A DNA stretch of 64,000 bases. Source: HKCCE3408 sp039191215. Its GTDB lineage: Bacteria > Pseudomonadota > Alphaproteobacteria > Rhodobacterales > Rhodobacteraceae. The translations under genes were made by a program, and so were the position numbers. The stretch covers positions 67,651-131,650 of the forward strand of contig JBCCXT010000002.1 in NCBI GenBank assembly GCA_039191215.1, given 5' to 3'. Shown here piece after piece: positions 43,938-52,736 of this stretch (its first letter is position 1; the number at the start of each line of letters is the position of its first letter). The notes under the pieces are model-generated. The model made no database searches. It saw nothing but the letters and a program-made list of their open reading frames with translations, and was not told where the DNA came from.

Positions 43938-44567
43938 ATGGCGCGGCTGATCCTTTCTCTGATCACGATGGCGCTGCTGCCGCTGGCCACGCTGCCGGCG
44001 GCGGCCCAGGAAGCGGTGGCGCCGGCCGGTATCCTGATCCTCGACCAGGAACGCCTCTTTGCGATGTCGGCCTATGGCCAGCGGGTCCAACGGGAGATTG
44101 ACGCGGCGAGCCAAGCGCTTGTTGCGGAAAATCGCGAGATCGAAGCCGCCCTGACCGCCGAGGAGCTTGACCTGACGGAGCGTCGGGCGGCTTTGCCGCG
44201 CGAAGATTTCACCATCCTGGCAGAAGAGTTCGACGCCCGAGTCGAGGCGATCCGGGCGGCCCAGGACGCGAAGGCTCGCGCACTTGGCACGGCTGTCGAC
44301 CGCGCCCAGCAGCAATTTTACGACCTTGTTGTGCCGATCCTGCTTGATCTGGTGCGCGACCGCGGCGCGGCGGCCTTGTTGGACAGTCGAACGGTGCTGC
44401 TGGCGGCTGATACGGTTGATATCACCGATGCCGCGATTGAAGCGGTCGATGCCATTGTTGGCCAGGGCTCTGACGCGCCGCTGATCGATCTGACGCCGGA
44501 GCCAACGCCGGAGGTCGCCCCCGAGACCGAGCTGGAGCCGCTGCCACAACTCCAAGCCCAGCCTTAG
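43938..44567 (+). CDS. OmpH/Skp-family periplasmic chaperone
   Basis: 209 residues: signal peptide (first 23 residues, ending PAAAQE), the Skp-type start GILILDQERLFAMSAYGQRV, and a long coiled-coil (about 55-135) rich in Ala, Glu and Arg. A Pro/Glu-rich tail follows from about 185. Skp proteins hold unfolded outer-membrane proteins for BamA. It lies 17 bases downstream of bamA, which supports the call. It is not followed by lpxD, unlike the gene order in E. coli. Confidence 0.9.
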   Translation: MARLILSLITMALLPLATLPAAAQEAVAPAGILILDQERLFAMSAYGQRVQREIDAASQALVAENREIEAALTAEELDLTERRAALPREDFTILAEEFDARVEAIRAAQDAKARALGTAVDRAQQQFYDLVVPILLDLVRDRGAAALLDSRTVLLAADTVDITDAAIEAVDAIVGQGSDAPLIDLTPEPTPEVAPETELEPLPQLQAQP

Positions 44568-44722
44568 CGGGCGGCCACTTTGCCGCCAGCCGCCCAATCG
44601 CGATGAGCGGATCGGCGCGCGGCGATTTCGGGGCAAAGCCCGGCCTCTGACGATTGCCTTGCCGCCCCGAGGCCCAGTTGCTATCCCCGGCGCCGAGGGA
44701 AGCGGCGGAAGGACAAAGGCCT

Positions 44723-45199
44723 ATGGATGATGCGACAAGCGCCGATATTGCCACCATCCAGCGGCTGATCCCGCATCGCTACCCGTTCCTGCTGGTCGAC
44801 CGTGTCACCCAAATCGATGGCTTTAGCGGTGCTGTGGGGATCAAAAACGTCACCTTCAACGAGCCGCATTTTCAAGGCCATTTCCCGGGCGCACCGATCA
44901 TGCCCGGTGTCACCATCATCGAGGCGATGGCACAGACGGCAGCCGTGATGGTCGGCCATTCCGCGGGCATGCATGACCAGGAATTGCTGGTCTATTTCAT
45001 GGCCATCGACCGGGCCAAGTTTCGCCGCAAGGTGGAGCCTGGCGACGTGTTGGAGCTGCATATCTCAACCCTCCGCGGCAAGCCCGGCGGCAAGGTCTGG
45101 AAGTTTTCCGGCCGTGGCCAGGTTGGCGGTGAAATGGCTGCCGAGGCGGAGTTCACGGCAATGATGGACTTGCCTGCCCCGGTTGAGGCGAGCGCCTGA
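44723..45199 (+). CDS. fabZ: 3-hydroxyacyl-[acyl-carrier-protein] dehydratase FabZ
   Basis: Dehydratase of the fatty-acid cycle, 158 residues in the hot-dog fold. LIPHRYPFLLVDRV opens the fold, and the catalytic His lies in FQGHFPGAPIMPGVTIIEAM with Glu in that helix. The start ATG (44723) follows GGAAGGACAAAGGCCT. It is coupled to lpxA, whose ATG begins at the last base of the fabZ stop. Confidence 0.96.
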   Translation: MDDATSADIATIQRLIPHRYPFLLVDRVTQIDGFSGAVGIKNVTFNEPHFQGHFPGAPIMPGVTIIEAMAQTAAVMVGHSAGMHDQELLVYFMAIDRAKFRRKVEPGDVLELHISTLRGKPGGKVWKFSGRGQVGGEMAAEAEFTAMMDLPAPVEASA

Positions 45200-45999
45200 T
45201 GGCTGTCGATCCGAGCGCCCAGATCCATGCCTCGGCGGTTATCGAAGAGGGCGCAGTTGTCGGCCCGAATTGCCAGATCGGGCCGTTTTGCGTGCTGGGG
45301 CCAGAGGTGACACTGGGCGCGGGCGTGCGGCTGAAAAGCCATGTCGTTGTCTCGGGCTGGACCGAGGTCGGCGATGAGACCGAAGTTTTCCCCTTTGCCG
45401 CGATTGGTGAGATCCCGCAGGACAAGAAGTTTTCCGGCGAGCGGACGCGCCTGATCATCGGCCAGCGCAACCGCATCCGAGAGGGTGTGACGATGAATAC
45501 CGGCACAAGTGGTGGCGGCGGTGTCACGCGGGTGGGCGATGACGGGCTGTTTCTGGCCAATTGCCACATTGCGCATGACGCCCAGGTCGGCGACCGGGTG
45601 GTGATGGTCAATTGCGCCTCGTTGGCGGGCCATTGCATGGTTGGTGACGATGTGATCATTGGCGGTCTGTCGGGCGTGCACCAATTTGTGCGTATCGGGC
45701 GCGGCGCGATCATCGGGGCAGTGACGATGGTCACCCATGATGTGATCCCGTTCGGGCTTGTTCATGCCAGCCGCGGCACGCTGGAGGGGCTTAACCTTGT
45801 CGGGCTCAAGCGCCGCGGCGTAGCGAAAGAGGATATCACGGCACTTCGTGCGGCATATCAAGCACTTGCACAAGGCGAGGGCTCGTTCCACCAGCGCGCT
45901 GAGCGGCTGGCTGCGGAAAATCCCAATTCACCATATGTTCGCGATGTGGTGGACTTCGTTCTTGGTGCCAGTGACAGGTCATTTTTAACACCAGGCTGA
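45199..45999 (+). CDS. lpxA: UDP-N-acetylglucosamine acyltransferase LpxA
   Basis: First step of lipid A synthesis. 266 residues of left-handed beta-helix built from hexapeptide repeats (IHASAVIEEGAVVGPNCQIG and similar), the catalytic His region NCHIAHDAQVGDRVVM, and a C-terminal helical part beginning LVGLKRRGVAKEDI. It overlaps the fabZ stop by one base. Confidence 0.96.
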   Translation: MAVDPSAQIHASAVIEEGAVVGPNCQIGPFCVLGPEVTLGAGVRLKSHVVVSGWTEVGDETEVFPFAAIGEIPQDKKFSGERTRLIIGQRNRIREGVTMNTGTSGGGGVTRVGDDGLFLANCHIAHDAQVGDRVVMVNCASLAGHCMVGDDVIIGGLSGVHQFVRIGRGAIIGAVTMVTHDVIPFGLVHASRGTLEGLNLVGLKRRGVAKEDITALRAAYQALAQGEGSFHQRAERLAAENPNSPYVRDVVDFVLGASDRSFLTPG

Positions 46000-46024
46000 T
46001 TACTTTTTGGAGGAATTTCAGGTC

Positions 46025-46810
46025 ATGACACGTGCGATCTTGGCCGGCACGGGGGCTTTGCCGTGGCTTTTATTGGAAGCCGGACCGGCAGAAGTCATCA
46101 CCTTTGCCGGGACCCAGGCCGACTTGCCCCATGGGGTGACGGCCAAGCAGATGAATTTTGAAGAGTTTGGCACCATGTTCAAATACTTGCGGGCCAAAGG
46201 TGTGACGGAGTTGTGCCTAGCGGGCGGTATGGGGCGGCCTGCGCTTGACCCGTCGCGCATGGATACGGTGACAAAAAATCTCTTGCCGCGCTTGGTGCCG
46301 GTTTTGCAATCTGGCGATGACAGTCTTTTGCGCGAAGTTCTGGCGATTTTGGAGGAGGAGGGTTTTGCCATCAAACCGGCCCATGAAATCCGACCCGACC
46401 TTTTAGCCACGCCGGATATCGCGACGGCCGAGCCATCGCCGCGGCAGGCCGCCGATGCGGCGCGCGGGCGCGATGTGCTGACGGCTCTGGGACCGCAAGA
46501 TGTGGGCCAGGCAGCGGTGGTGGCGCGCGGCCAGGTTTTGGGCATCGAGACCGCCCAAGGCACCGATGCGATGCTGCGTTTTGTGGCGGCCAGCGCGCCG
46601 AATAGCCAGGGCGTATTTGTTAAACGCCCCAAGCCCAATCAAGATCGTCGCGTTGATTTGCCTGCCATTGGCCCGGCCACGGTCGCACGCGTCGCTGAGG
46701 CTGGTCTGTCAGGCATCGAATTGGCGGCTGGATCGGTCCTGATCCTGGGGCATGAGGCGGTGTTGGAGGCGGCCGGCGCGGGTGATGTGGCCATTTGGAC
46801 GGCGCCGTGA
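46025..46810 (+). CDS. lpxI: UDP-2,3-diacylglucosamine pyrophosphatase LpxI
   Basis: Hydrolyses UDP-2,3-diacylglucosamine to lipid X by the LpxI (DUF1009) route used by alphaproteobacteria in place of LpxH. 261 residues with the family blocks LAGTGALPWLL, ELCLAGGMGRPAL, ARGQVLGIETAQGTDAMLR and LPAIGPATVARVAEAGLSGI. The start is the ATG at 46025, with GGAGG 11 bases upstream; a TTG at 46007 is in frame but sits on that ribosome-binding site. It ends in a GTGA overlap with lpxB. Confidence 0.95.
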   Translation: MTRAILAGTGALPWLLLEAGPAEVITFAGTQADLPHGVTAKQMNFEEFGTMFKYLRAKGVTELCLAGGMGRPALDPSRMDTVTKNLLPRLVPVLQSGDDSLLREVLAILEEEGFAIKPAHEIRPDLLATPDIATAEPSPRQAADAARGRDVLTALGPQDVGQAAVVARGQVLGIETAQGTDAMLRFVAASAPNSQGVFVKRPKPNQDRRVDLPAIGPATVARVAEAGLSGIELAAGSVLILGHEAVLEAAGAGDVAIWTAP

Positions 46811-47988
46811 GCACAGCCGCGCGCAAAGTGTTCCTGATCGCCGGTGAGGCGTCGGGCGACGCGTTAGGCGCGGCCCTTATGGCGCGGCTGCGGGCCTTGG
46901 ATCCCGGGCTCGAATTTCTCGGCATAGGTGGGCCCAAGATGGAACATCAGGGGCTGCAAAGCCTCTTTCCCATGCAAGAGCTGTCGGTGATGGGTCTGAC
47001 AGAGGTCTTGCCACGGCTGCCCGCGCTTTTGCGCCGCGCGCGCGAGACGGTCGAGGCGATTGCAACGCTTGGCGCCAGCGCGCTGATCACAATCGACAGC
47101 CCCGATTTCTGCCTGCATGTCGCCAAACGCGCTAAAGCGGCCAATCCGGAACTGAAGACGATCCACTACGTCGCGCCCACAATCTGGGCCTGGCGGCCGG
47201 GCCGCGCGACCAAGATGGCGGGCTTCATCGATCATGTGCTGGCGCTTTACCCGTTTGAGCCGCCGCTGATGCATGATGCAGGCATGGGCTGCGATTTTGT
47301 TGGCCATCCGGTGGTGGCCGAGCCGACGGCAAGCGCTGAAGACATTGCCGCGTTTCGCGATGTGTACGGGTTGGATGACGCGCCGATCTTGTTGGTTTTG
47401 CCGGGCAGTCGGGCCTCGGAGGTCAAACGCCTGTCGCCGATATTCGGGGCTGCCGTGGCCAAGGTACTGGCCAAAGCGCCCGGCGCGCGCGTGGTCGTGC
47501 CTGCTGCGCCTGATGTGGCAGGCGAGGTCAGTGCGCTTCTTGCCGGCTGGGTCGGCGCGCCGGTGATCCTCGACCCGCGAGAGATGAGTGCCGCCGCCTT
47601 CGCCCGCGAAAAGCGCGCCGCCTTTGCGGCATCTGAGGTAGCGCTGGCGGCATCGGGCACGGTCAGTCTGGAATTGGCCGCCGTCGACACCCCAATGGTC
47701 ATCGCCTATGATATGGCGCCGATTAGCCGGATGCTCATTGGCGCGATGCTGAAGGTCGACACCGTGACGCTTGTCAACTTGGTCTCCGAGACGCGCAGCG
47801 TGCCGGAATTCCTGGGCCGCAAATGCCAGCCCGAGCCCATTGCCGAAGCCCTGTTAACGCTGTTGAGGGAACCCGCGCTGCGTGAGCCGCAATTTGATGC
47901 GATGGAAGAGACGATGACGCGTCTGGGCCGGGGCGGGGAGCCGCCCGGTCTGCGCGCCGCGCGCGCCGTCTTGCAGGTCTTGGGCTAG
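46807..47988 (+). CDS. lpxB: Lipid-A-disaccharide synthase LpxB
   Basis: Joins UDP-diacylglucosamine and lipid X to the lipid A disaccharide at the inner membrane. The GT19 protein has 393 residues: FLIAGEASGDALGAAL, GIGGPKMEHQG, IDSPDFCLHVAKRA, HYVAPTIWAWRPGR, and the C-terminal nucleotide-binding ALAASGTVSLELA. The GTG start overlaps the lpxI stop. Its own stop overlaps the stop of the decayed YbaK-like gene on the opposite strand. Confidence 0.96.
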   Translation: MSTAARKVFLIAGEASGDALGAALMARLRALDPGLEFLGIGGPKMEHQGLQSLFPMQELSVMGLTEVLPRLPALLRRARETVEAIATLGASALITIDSPDFCLHVAKRAKAANPELKTIHYVAPTIWAWRPGRATKMAGFIDHVLALYPFEPPLMHDAGMGCDFVGHPVVAEPTASAEDIAAFRDVYGLDDAPILLVLPGSRASEVKRLSPIFGAAVAKVLAKAPGARVVVPAAPDVAGEVSALLAGWVGAPVILDPREMSAAAFAREKRAAFAASEVALAASGTVSLELAAVDTPMVIAYDMAPISRMLIGAMLKVDTVTLVNLVSETRSVPEFLGRKCQPEPIAEALLTLLREPALREPQFDAMEETMTRLGRGGEPPGLRAARAVLQVLG

Positions 47989-48494
47989 ATAAACGCGGCC
48001 TCCTTCGCGCCTGATACCACCAGCAGGTCCTGCGGTACGATCGCAAAGATATGGCGTTGCATGCCGGCTGCGGCATAGGCGACAGGAAAATCCGGCGATC
48101 TGTGGTCATACCAGGCGCAGCTGAGGTTCCAGGTGGCCGATGGGGGCCACACCGCCAATGGCAAAACCGGTCCGCGCGCGATTGAGCGCTGCATCGGCTT
48201 TCTCCAAGGCGAACCCGCCAGCGCGGCAGCTTTTGTGTCATCCACCTTGGCGCCGCCTGCGGTGATGAAGAGCACAGCATCGCCCATTGCACCGGTCCGA
48301 AAGAGGAAGGCTTTTGTGACACAGGGCTGGTTTTCGGCTGCGCGGGAAAGGCCGAAGCCGCGCGCGTGGCAATGGCGCTGTTGGCTTGTGTAGGGCTCTG
48401 ATGCGGCTGTTTTGGGATTTGGCCGACCTGCCTGGCGATTGCGGTGCTGCGAGCGCACGCAGTGACAAACCGTGATGTCCAGTCTGGCTCATAG
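47985..48494 (-). pseudogene. Frameshifted YbaK/ProX-type aminoacyl-tRNA deacylase
   Basis: The minus strand carries the YbaK fold in changing frames. CVTKAFLFRTGAMGDAVLF and ITAGGAKVDDTKAAALAG are in one frame. After a one-base shift near 48213, FALEKADAALNRARTG and FAIGGVAPIGHL continue in another. Near 48108 the first frame resumes with DFPVAYAAAGMQRHIFAI and VPQDLLVVSGAKEAAFI before the stop. The N-terminus (before TKAFLF) is also scrambled. Intact relatives hydrolyse mischarged tRNAs. Two shifts in an otherwise well-conserved sequence suggest recent inactivation or base-calling errors. Confidence 0.72.
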
Positions 48495-48761
48495 CGGAGA
48501 TTTAATCATGATTTGCGACAGAGTTATGAGACAGCTAAGGCGCGAAGCTCATACGACCCAAAGAGCTGCGTCAAAACCAATCGGCTTCTTTGTGTGGTCG
48601 CATCGGCGGCGGGCGGGTGCCTGTTTGCATCTCTTGGATGTCATGGCCCAGCCCGGCATCCGCCAGCGCACGGGGCCACATTCTAAAAGCTTTGGCGCAT
48701 CGTGCTTGATTGAACGGCGAAAAGACTGTTTTCAAGGCGTAGCAGGAAAGGCAGCCGCGGC
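48495..48761. other. Intergenic region without recognised gene
   Basis: Between the decayed YbaK-like gene and the glyoxalase-like gene I see no supported coding region. A minus-strand frame at 48571-48843 runs into the next gene antisense and has no ribosome-binding site or family resemblance. Confidence 0.5.
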
Positions 48762-49496
48762 GTGACCATGTATCAGGGGCAATTCGTTTGGACCGATCTT
48801 TCGAGCTATGATCTGGGCGCGGCGCGGTCCGATTATGCCGCACTTTTTGGCTGGTCGATCGAGCGCGGCGGCAGCTACGATATGGCCCGCATCGCCGGGC
48901 AAGACGTGGCCGCGCTGTTCACCATGCCGGCACCACTTGCCAAGATCGATATGCCGTCCTTTTGGATGTCTTATGTCGCAACTGGCGATCTCGACGGCAC
49001 GGTTGCCAAGGCCATGGCGCAAGACGGCGCGATCCTCGAAGTGGCCCCGCAAGCCTTTAACGGCGACGCCCGGATTGCCCTTATCCGAGACCCCGCAGGC
49101 GCCGGTTTCACGCTTTATGAAGGGCCGGATATTGCCTCTCCAACGGGCGCTGCGGGCCAGGTTATGGGCCGCTACCACCACTCAAAAGACATCCAATTGA
49201 TCGCCGCCTTCTACGGCGATTTGTTTGGCTGGCGCTTTGTGCCACGCGCGACAACGCCTTGGCCTGTCTATGATATCGTGCATCCGGGCGGCGCCGTGAT
49301 TGCACAGGCCGAGGAAGTGCCACCAGATGTGCGCGGCAAATTCAGCTATTGGATGCCGAGCTTTGGTGTGGCGTCACTGGAGCAGGCACAGGCCGCGCTG
49401 GCGGAACGCGGCGGGACGGCGCTCAGCGCGCTTGGACGGACCCGCGCACTTGTCGCCGATCGTCAGGGCGCGCATTTCATCTTTGAGACCCTCTAG
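48762..49496 (+). CDS. VOC (glyoxalase-like) protein with two modules
   Basis: 244 residues made of two vicinal-oxygen-chelate modules (about 6-120 and 130-243), each with the beta-alpha-beta pattern: FVWTDLSSYDLGAARSDYAA, then KDIQLIAAFYGDLFGWRF. Such proteins include glyoxalases, dioxygenases and bleomycin-resistance-type binders; the substrate cannot be read here. The start is a GTG (48762) ten bases after GGAAAGG, with an ATG two codons further on as the alternative. Confidence 0.85.
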   Translation: MTMYQGQFVWTDLSSYDLGAARSDYAALFGWSIERGGSYDMARIAGQDVAALFTMPAPLAKIDMPSFWMSYVATGDLDGTVAKAMAQDGAILEVAPQAFNGDARIALIRDPAGAGFTLYEGPDIASPTGAAGQVMGRYHHSKDIQLIAAFYGDLFGWRFVPRATTPWPVYDIVHPGGAVIAQAEEVPPDVRGKFSYWMPSFGVASLEQAQAALAERGGTALSALGRTRALVADRQGAHFIFETL

Positions 49497-49541
49497 CGCT
49501 TGGCGATTGCGATGCGCGGGCCGGCGCGTAAGGGTAGGGCG

Positions 49542-52325
49542 ATGAGCTTCGCCGACCGCCTGACCCGCATGCCTTTGGCCTTTGACCCGGAATTGGGCCG
49601 GGGCGCGGCCGAAGCCGTGCCGGGCCGTTCCGGGCCGGTGTCGGATTTGCTGGCGGGCAGCGCCGGTTCGAGTCCTTATCTCAGCCGCTTAATCGCAGGC
49701 GAGGCAGCCTGGCTGGGCGAGATACTGCCCGGCGCGCCCGAGCCCGCGATGGCGGCCCTGACCCGTGCGGCCGCGCAAACCACGGGGCCTGAAACGGCCG
49801 CCACGCTACGCGCGCTCAAGCGCCGGGCGGCTTTGCTGATAGCACTGGCCGATTTGGGCGGTATCTGGGATCTCGAAACCGTGACCGGAGCGCTTACGGA
49901 TTTTGCCGAAGCGGCCACCCAGGCTGCCCTCGGGGCAGCGTTGGGTGTTGCGGCGCGACGCGGGCGCATTCCCGGTATGGATGAGGATATCGACCCACAG
50001 GCCGCCGGTATTGTGGTGCTGGCCATGGGCAAGATGGGCGCGGGCGAGCTGAATTATTCCTCCGATATCGATCTGATCTGCCTCTTTGATGAAACGCGGT
50101 TCGCGCCGGATGACGAGGTCACGGCCCGCGCGGGTTTCATTCGCGTGACCCGGGATATGGCGGCCACTCTGTCGGCGGTGACCGATCAGGGATACGTGTT
50201 TCGAACCGATCTGCGCTTGCGGCCGGATGCGGGAACCACGCCGGTTTGCATGTCGATGGCCGCAGCCGAGCGCTACTATGAGGCCGAAGGCCGCAACTGG
50301 GAACGCGCGGTCTATATCAAGGCGCGGCCCGTTGCCGGTGATCTGGCCGCGGGCAGGCGGTTCTTGCAGCGCCTGCGGCCGTTTATCTGGCGGCGGCATT
50401 TGGATTTTGCCGCGATCCACGACACCGCGATGATGCGCGACCGGATCCGTGCGCATAGAGGGCTTTATGACAGCACGCTCGAAGGCCATAACTTGAAGCT
50501 TGGCCAAGGCGGCATTCGCGAGATCGAGTTTTTCGCGCAGACTCGGCAGTTGATCGCAGGCGGGCGCGACCCGGCTTTGCGTCAGCGCGCCACGGTTGAT
50601 GCGTTGCGCGCCTTGGCGGCGGCCGGTTGGATGGCGCCCGATGAGGCCGAGACGCTGCAAGGCGATTACCGGGCTTTGCGTGAGGTCGAACATCGCTTGC
50701 AGATGATCGGTGATGCGCAAACCCACAGCCTGCCGCGCAACGGGGATGGGTTCGACCGGCTGGCAAGGCTGTCAGGCCACAGCGACACGTTGGCATATCG
50801 AGGCTGGATTTCGGGCCATCTGCAATCGGTCCACGAGCTGACAAAGCCGTTTTTCACCCCTAAAACGCGGGCCGAGCCAGAACCCGACCTGTCGGATGCC
50901 GCGCGTGATATTGTCAGCCGTTGGCCGAGTTATCCGGCGCTCCGGTCCGAGCGTGGTCAGGCGATTTTTGACCGACTGCGCCCGGAACTTCTGTCACGTC
51001 TGATTGGCAGTGCCCGGCCGGATGAGGCCCTGGCCAATTTCGATGGATTCCTGCGCGGATTGCCCGCAGGCGTGCAGCTTTTTTCTCTATTTGAGGCCAA
51101 TCCCACACTGATTGACCTGATTGTTGACATATCGGCAACAACGCCGGGCCTGTCGCGTTATCTGTCGCGCCATTCGAGTGTGCTGGATGCGGTTTTGGCG
51201 GGTGAGTTTTTTGCCCCCTGGCGGGGGGCTGCGGAATTGGGCGCAGAGCTTACCGCCGCACTGGCAGGCCTCGATTATGAAGCCGCACTTGATGCGGCAC
51301 GGCGCTGGCAGAAGGAATGGCATTTTCGGGTCGGCGTGCATCTTCTGCGCGGCTTGATTGCCGCGCCTGAGGCGGCCGCACAGTACAGTGATTTGGCCGA
51401 AGCAGTTGTTGCGACCTTGTGGCCGTTGGCCCAGGCAGAGGTCGCGCGGCGCCACGGGCCTGCGCCAGGTAAAGGCGGCGCGGTCGTGGCGATGGGCTCA
51501 CTTGGCTCGCGCGATATGGCCGCGGCCTCGGATCTCGATCTTTTGGTGATTTATGAGGCGGCCAGGATCGAGGCGAGCGACGGGCCGCGTCCGCTGCACC
51601 CGCGCGCCTGGTATGCCAAGGCGACAAAGGCGCTGGTTGCGGCGATCTCTGCGCCGACCGCGCAAGGTGTGATCTATGCCGTTGATATGCGGCTGCGCCC
51701 GTCCGGTCGCCAGGGGCCGGTGGCCACGGGCCTTGGCGCGTTTCGGGACTATCAGCGCCATGAGGCCTGGACATGGGAGCATCTGGCCTTGACGCGCGCG
51801 CGCGCCATTGCCGGGCCGGCCGAGCTTGGCCGCCAAATCGAAGCGGTGCGCCTGAATGTATTGGCCGAGCGCCGTGACCGGGCGGCCGTTCTGGTCGATA
51901 CGGCTGCGATGCGCCAGCGGCTGAGCCAGGCCGGACGCCAGGGCGATGGGATCGCGGTGAAGCCGGGCCCTGGCGGGATGCAGGACATCGCGTTGCTGGC
52001 CCAGGCTGGCGCGCTTTTGGCGGGCTCACATGCCCGCGATGCAACCGGCCAGATCGCAGCGGCTCAGGCGACCGGACTGATCGATGCGGCCGCGGCCGAT
52101 GCGCTTTCGCGCGCCGCCGCGCTTTTCGGTGCGATAAGCCAGGGCAGCCAATTATTGGGCGACCGGCCACTCGCACCTGAAGCGATGGGGGCAGGCGGGC
52201 GGGATTTCCTGGCCAGACTTGCCGGCGCGTCGGACTGGGAAGCCCTTTTGTCGCAATCAGCGAGCGCACGGGCTGAGGCCCAGGCTATCATCGCCCACGC
52301 CTTGCCTGACCTGGAAGAGCCATGA
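49542..52325 (+). CDS. glnE: Bifunctional glutamine synthetase adenylyltransferase/deadenylase
   Basis: Controls glutamine synthetase by attaching or removing AMP in response to PII and glutamine. The 927 residues comprise two nucleotidyltransferase domains, each followed by a helical GlnD-UR_UTase domain. The first catalytic motif is MGKMGAGELNYSSDIDL (near 165-181) and the second MGSLGSRDMAAASDLDLL (near 652-669). The start at 49542 follows GGGTAGGGCG; the frame is open from 49500. It overlaps the 94-residue gene downstream by ATGA. Confidence 0.95.
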   Translation: MSFADRLTRMPLAFDPELGRGAAEAVPGRSGPVSDLLAGSAGSSPYLSRLIAGEAAWLGEILPGAPEPAMAALTRAAAQTTGPETAATLRALKRRAALLIALADLGGIWDLETVTGALTDFAEAATQAALGAALGVAARRGRIPGMDEDIDPQAAGIVVLAMGKMGAGELNYSSDIDLICLFDETRFAPDDEVTARAGFIRVTRDMAATLSAVTDQGYVFRTDLRLRPDAGTTPVCMSMAAAERYYEAEGRNWERAVYIKARPVAGDLAAGRRFLQRLRPFIWRRHLDFAAIHDTAMMRDRIRAHRGLYDSTLEGHNLKLGQGGIREIEFFAQTRQLIAGGRDPALRQRATVDALRALAAAGWMAPDEAETLQGDYRALREVEHRLQMIGDAQTHSLPRNGDGFDRLARLSGHSDTLAYRGWISGHLQSVHELTKPFFTPKTRAEPEPDLSDAARDIVSRWPSYPALRSERGQAIFDRLRPELLSRLIGSARPDEALANFDGFLRGLPAGVQLFSLFEANPTLIDLIVDISATTPGLSRYLSRHSSVLDAVLAGEFFAPWRGAAELGAELTAALAGLDYEAALDAARRWQKEWHFRVGVHLLRGLIAAPEAAAQYSDLAEAVVATLWPLAQAEVARRHGPAPGKGGAVVAMGSLGSRDMAAASDLDLLVIYEAARIEASDGPRPLHPRAWYAKATKALVAAISAPTAQGVIYAVDMRLRPSGRQGPVATGLGAFRDYQRHEAWTWEHLALTRARAIAGPAELGRQIEAVRLNVLAERRDRAAVLVDTAAMRQRLSQAGRQGDGIAVKPGPGGMQDIALLAQAGALLAGSHARDATGQIAAAQATGLIDAAAADALSRAAALFGAISQGSQLLGDRPLAPEAMGAGGRDFLARLAGASDWEALLSQSASARAEAQAIIAHALPDLEEP

Positions 52326-52606
52326 GCCCCGCCAATCCGCATGATCTGGAAGACCCCAAAGGCCTGATCCGGGAGGCCTACCGGATCGACGGGATCGCGG
52401 AGCCGGAATGCCGGTCGATCTTCATGGATTGGGCGCTGTCGAGCAGGGCCGACGATCCCAAAGCGCTGATCGCCGATCTGCTGGCGCGCTATGGTGCCGA
52501 CCAGCCCGATCATCCGATGTCGAAAGTGCTGCGTGAGGGATTAAACAGCGCGCCCAAAGCGCGCCGCCGCGGCGGCCGCGCGGCACGTTTGGCCGGCAAA
52601 GCTTAG
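52322..52606 (+). CDS. Conserved small protein linked to glnE (94 residues)
   Basis: 94 residues: a mostly helical, acidic N-terminal part (LIREAYRIDGIAEPECRSIF, DWALSSRADDPKALIADLLA) and a basic tail (PKARRRGGRAARLAGKA). I recall similar proteins of unknown function in rhodobacteral genomes. The ATGA overlap with glnE implies co-translation and perhaps a shared role in nitrogen control, although that is only inference. A short dispersed repeat begins at the base after its stop codon. Confidence 0.75.
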   Translation: MSPANPHDLEDPKGLIREAYRIDGIAEPECRSIFMDWALSSRADDPKALIADLLARYGADQPDHPMSKVLREGLNSAPKARRRGGRAARLAGKA

Positions 52607-52643
52607 CGTGATCCAATTGCCGCGCGTGCCGCGCGAAGTCTTT
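52607..52643. repeat. Dispersed 3'-end repeat, copy A
   Basis: This copy directly follows the stop codon at 52606. The core GCCGCGCGTGCCGCGCGAAG then tct is shared with copies at 55719-55756 and 58903-58940, and the preceding cgtgatccaattgccgcg is shared with the last of these. CGCGCG on both sides of the loop can pair. See the separate finding. Confidence 0.6.
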
Positions 52644-52736
52644 AAGTGCGTTTGGCGCCCGTGATCGGGCGGCGTTTGCTGTGCAGCCAACCGGGCGGTA
52701 GCGGCAGCGTTGTCAGCGCGGAGCAAAGCCTTTGGA

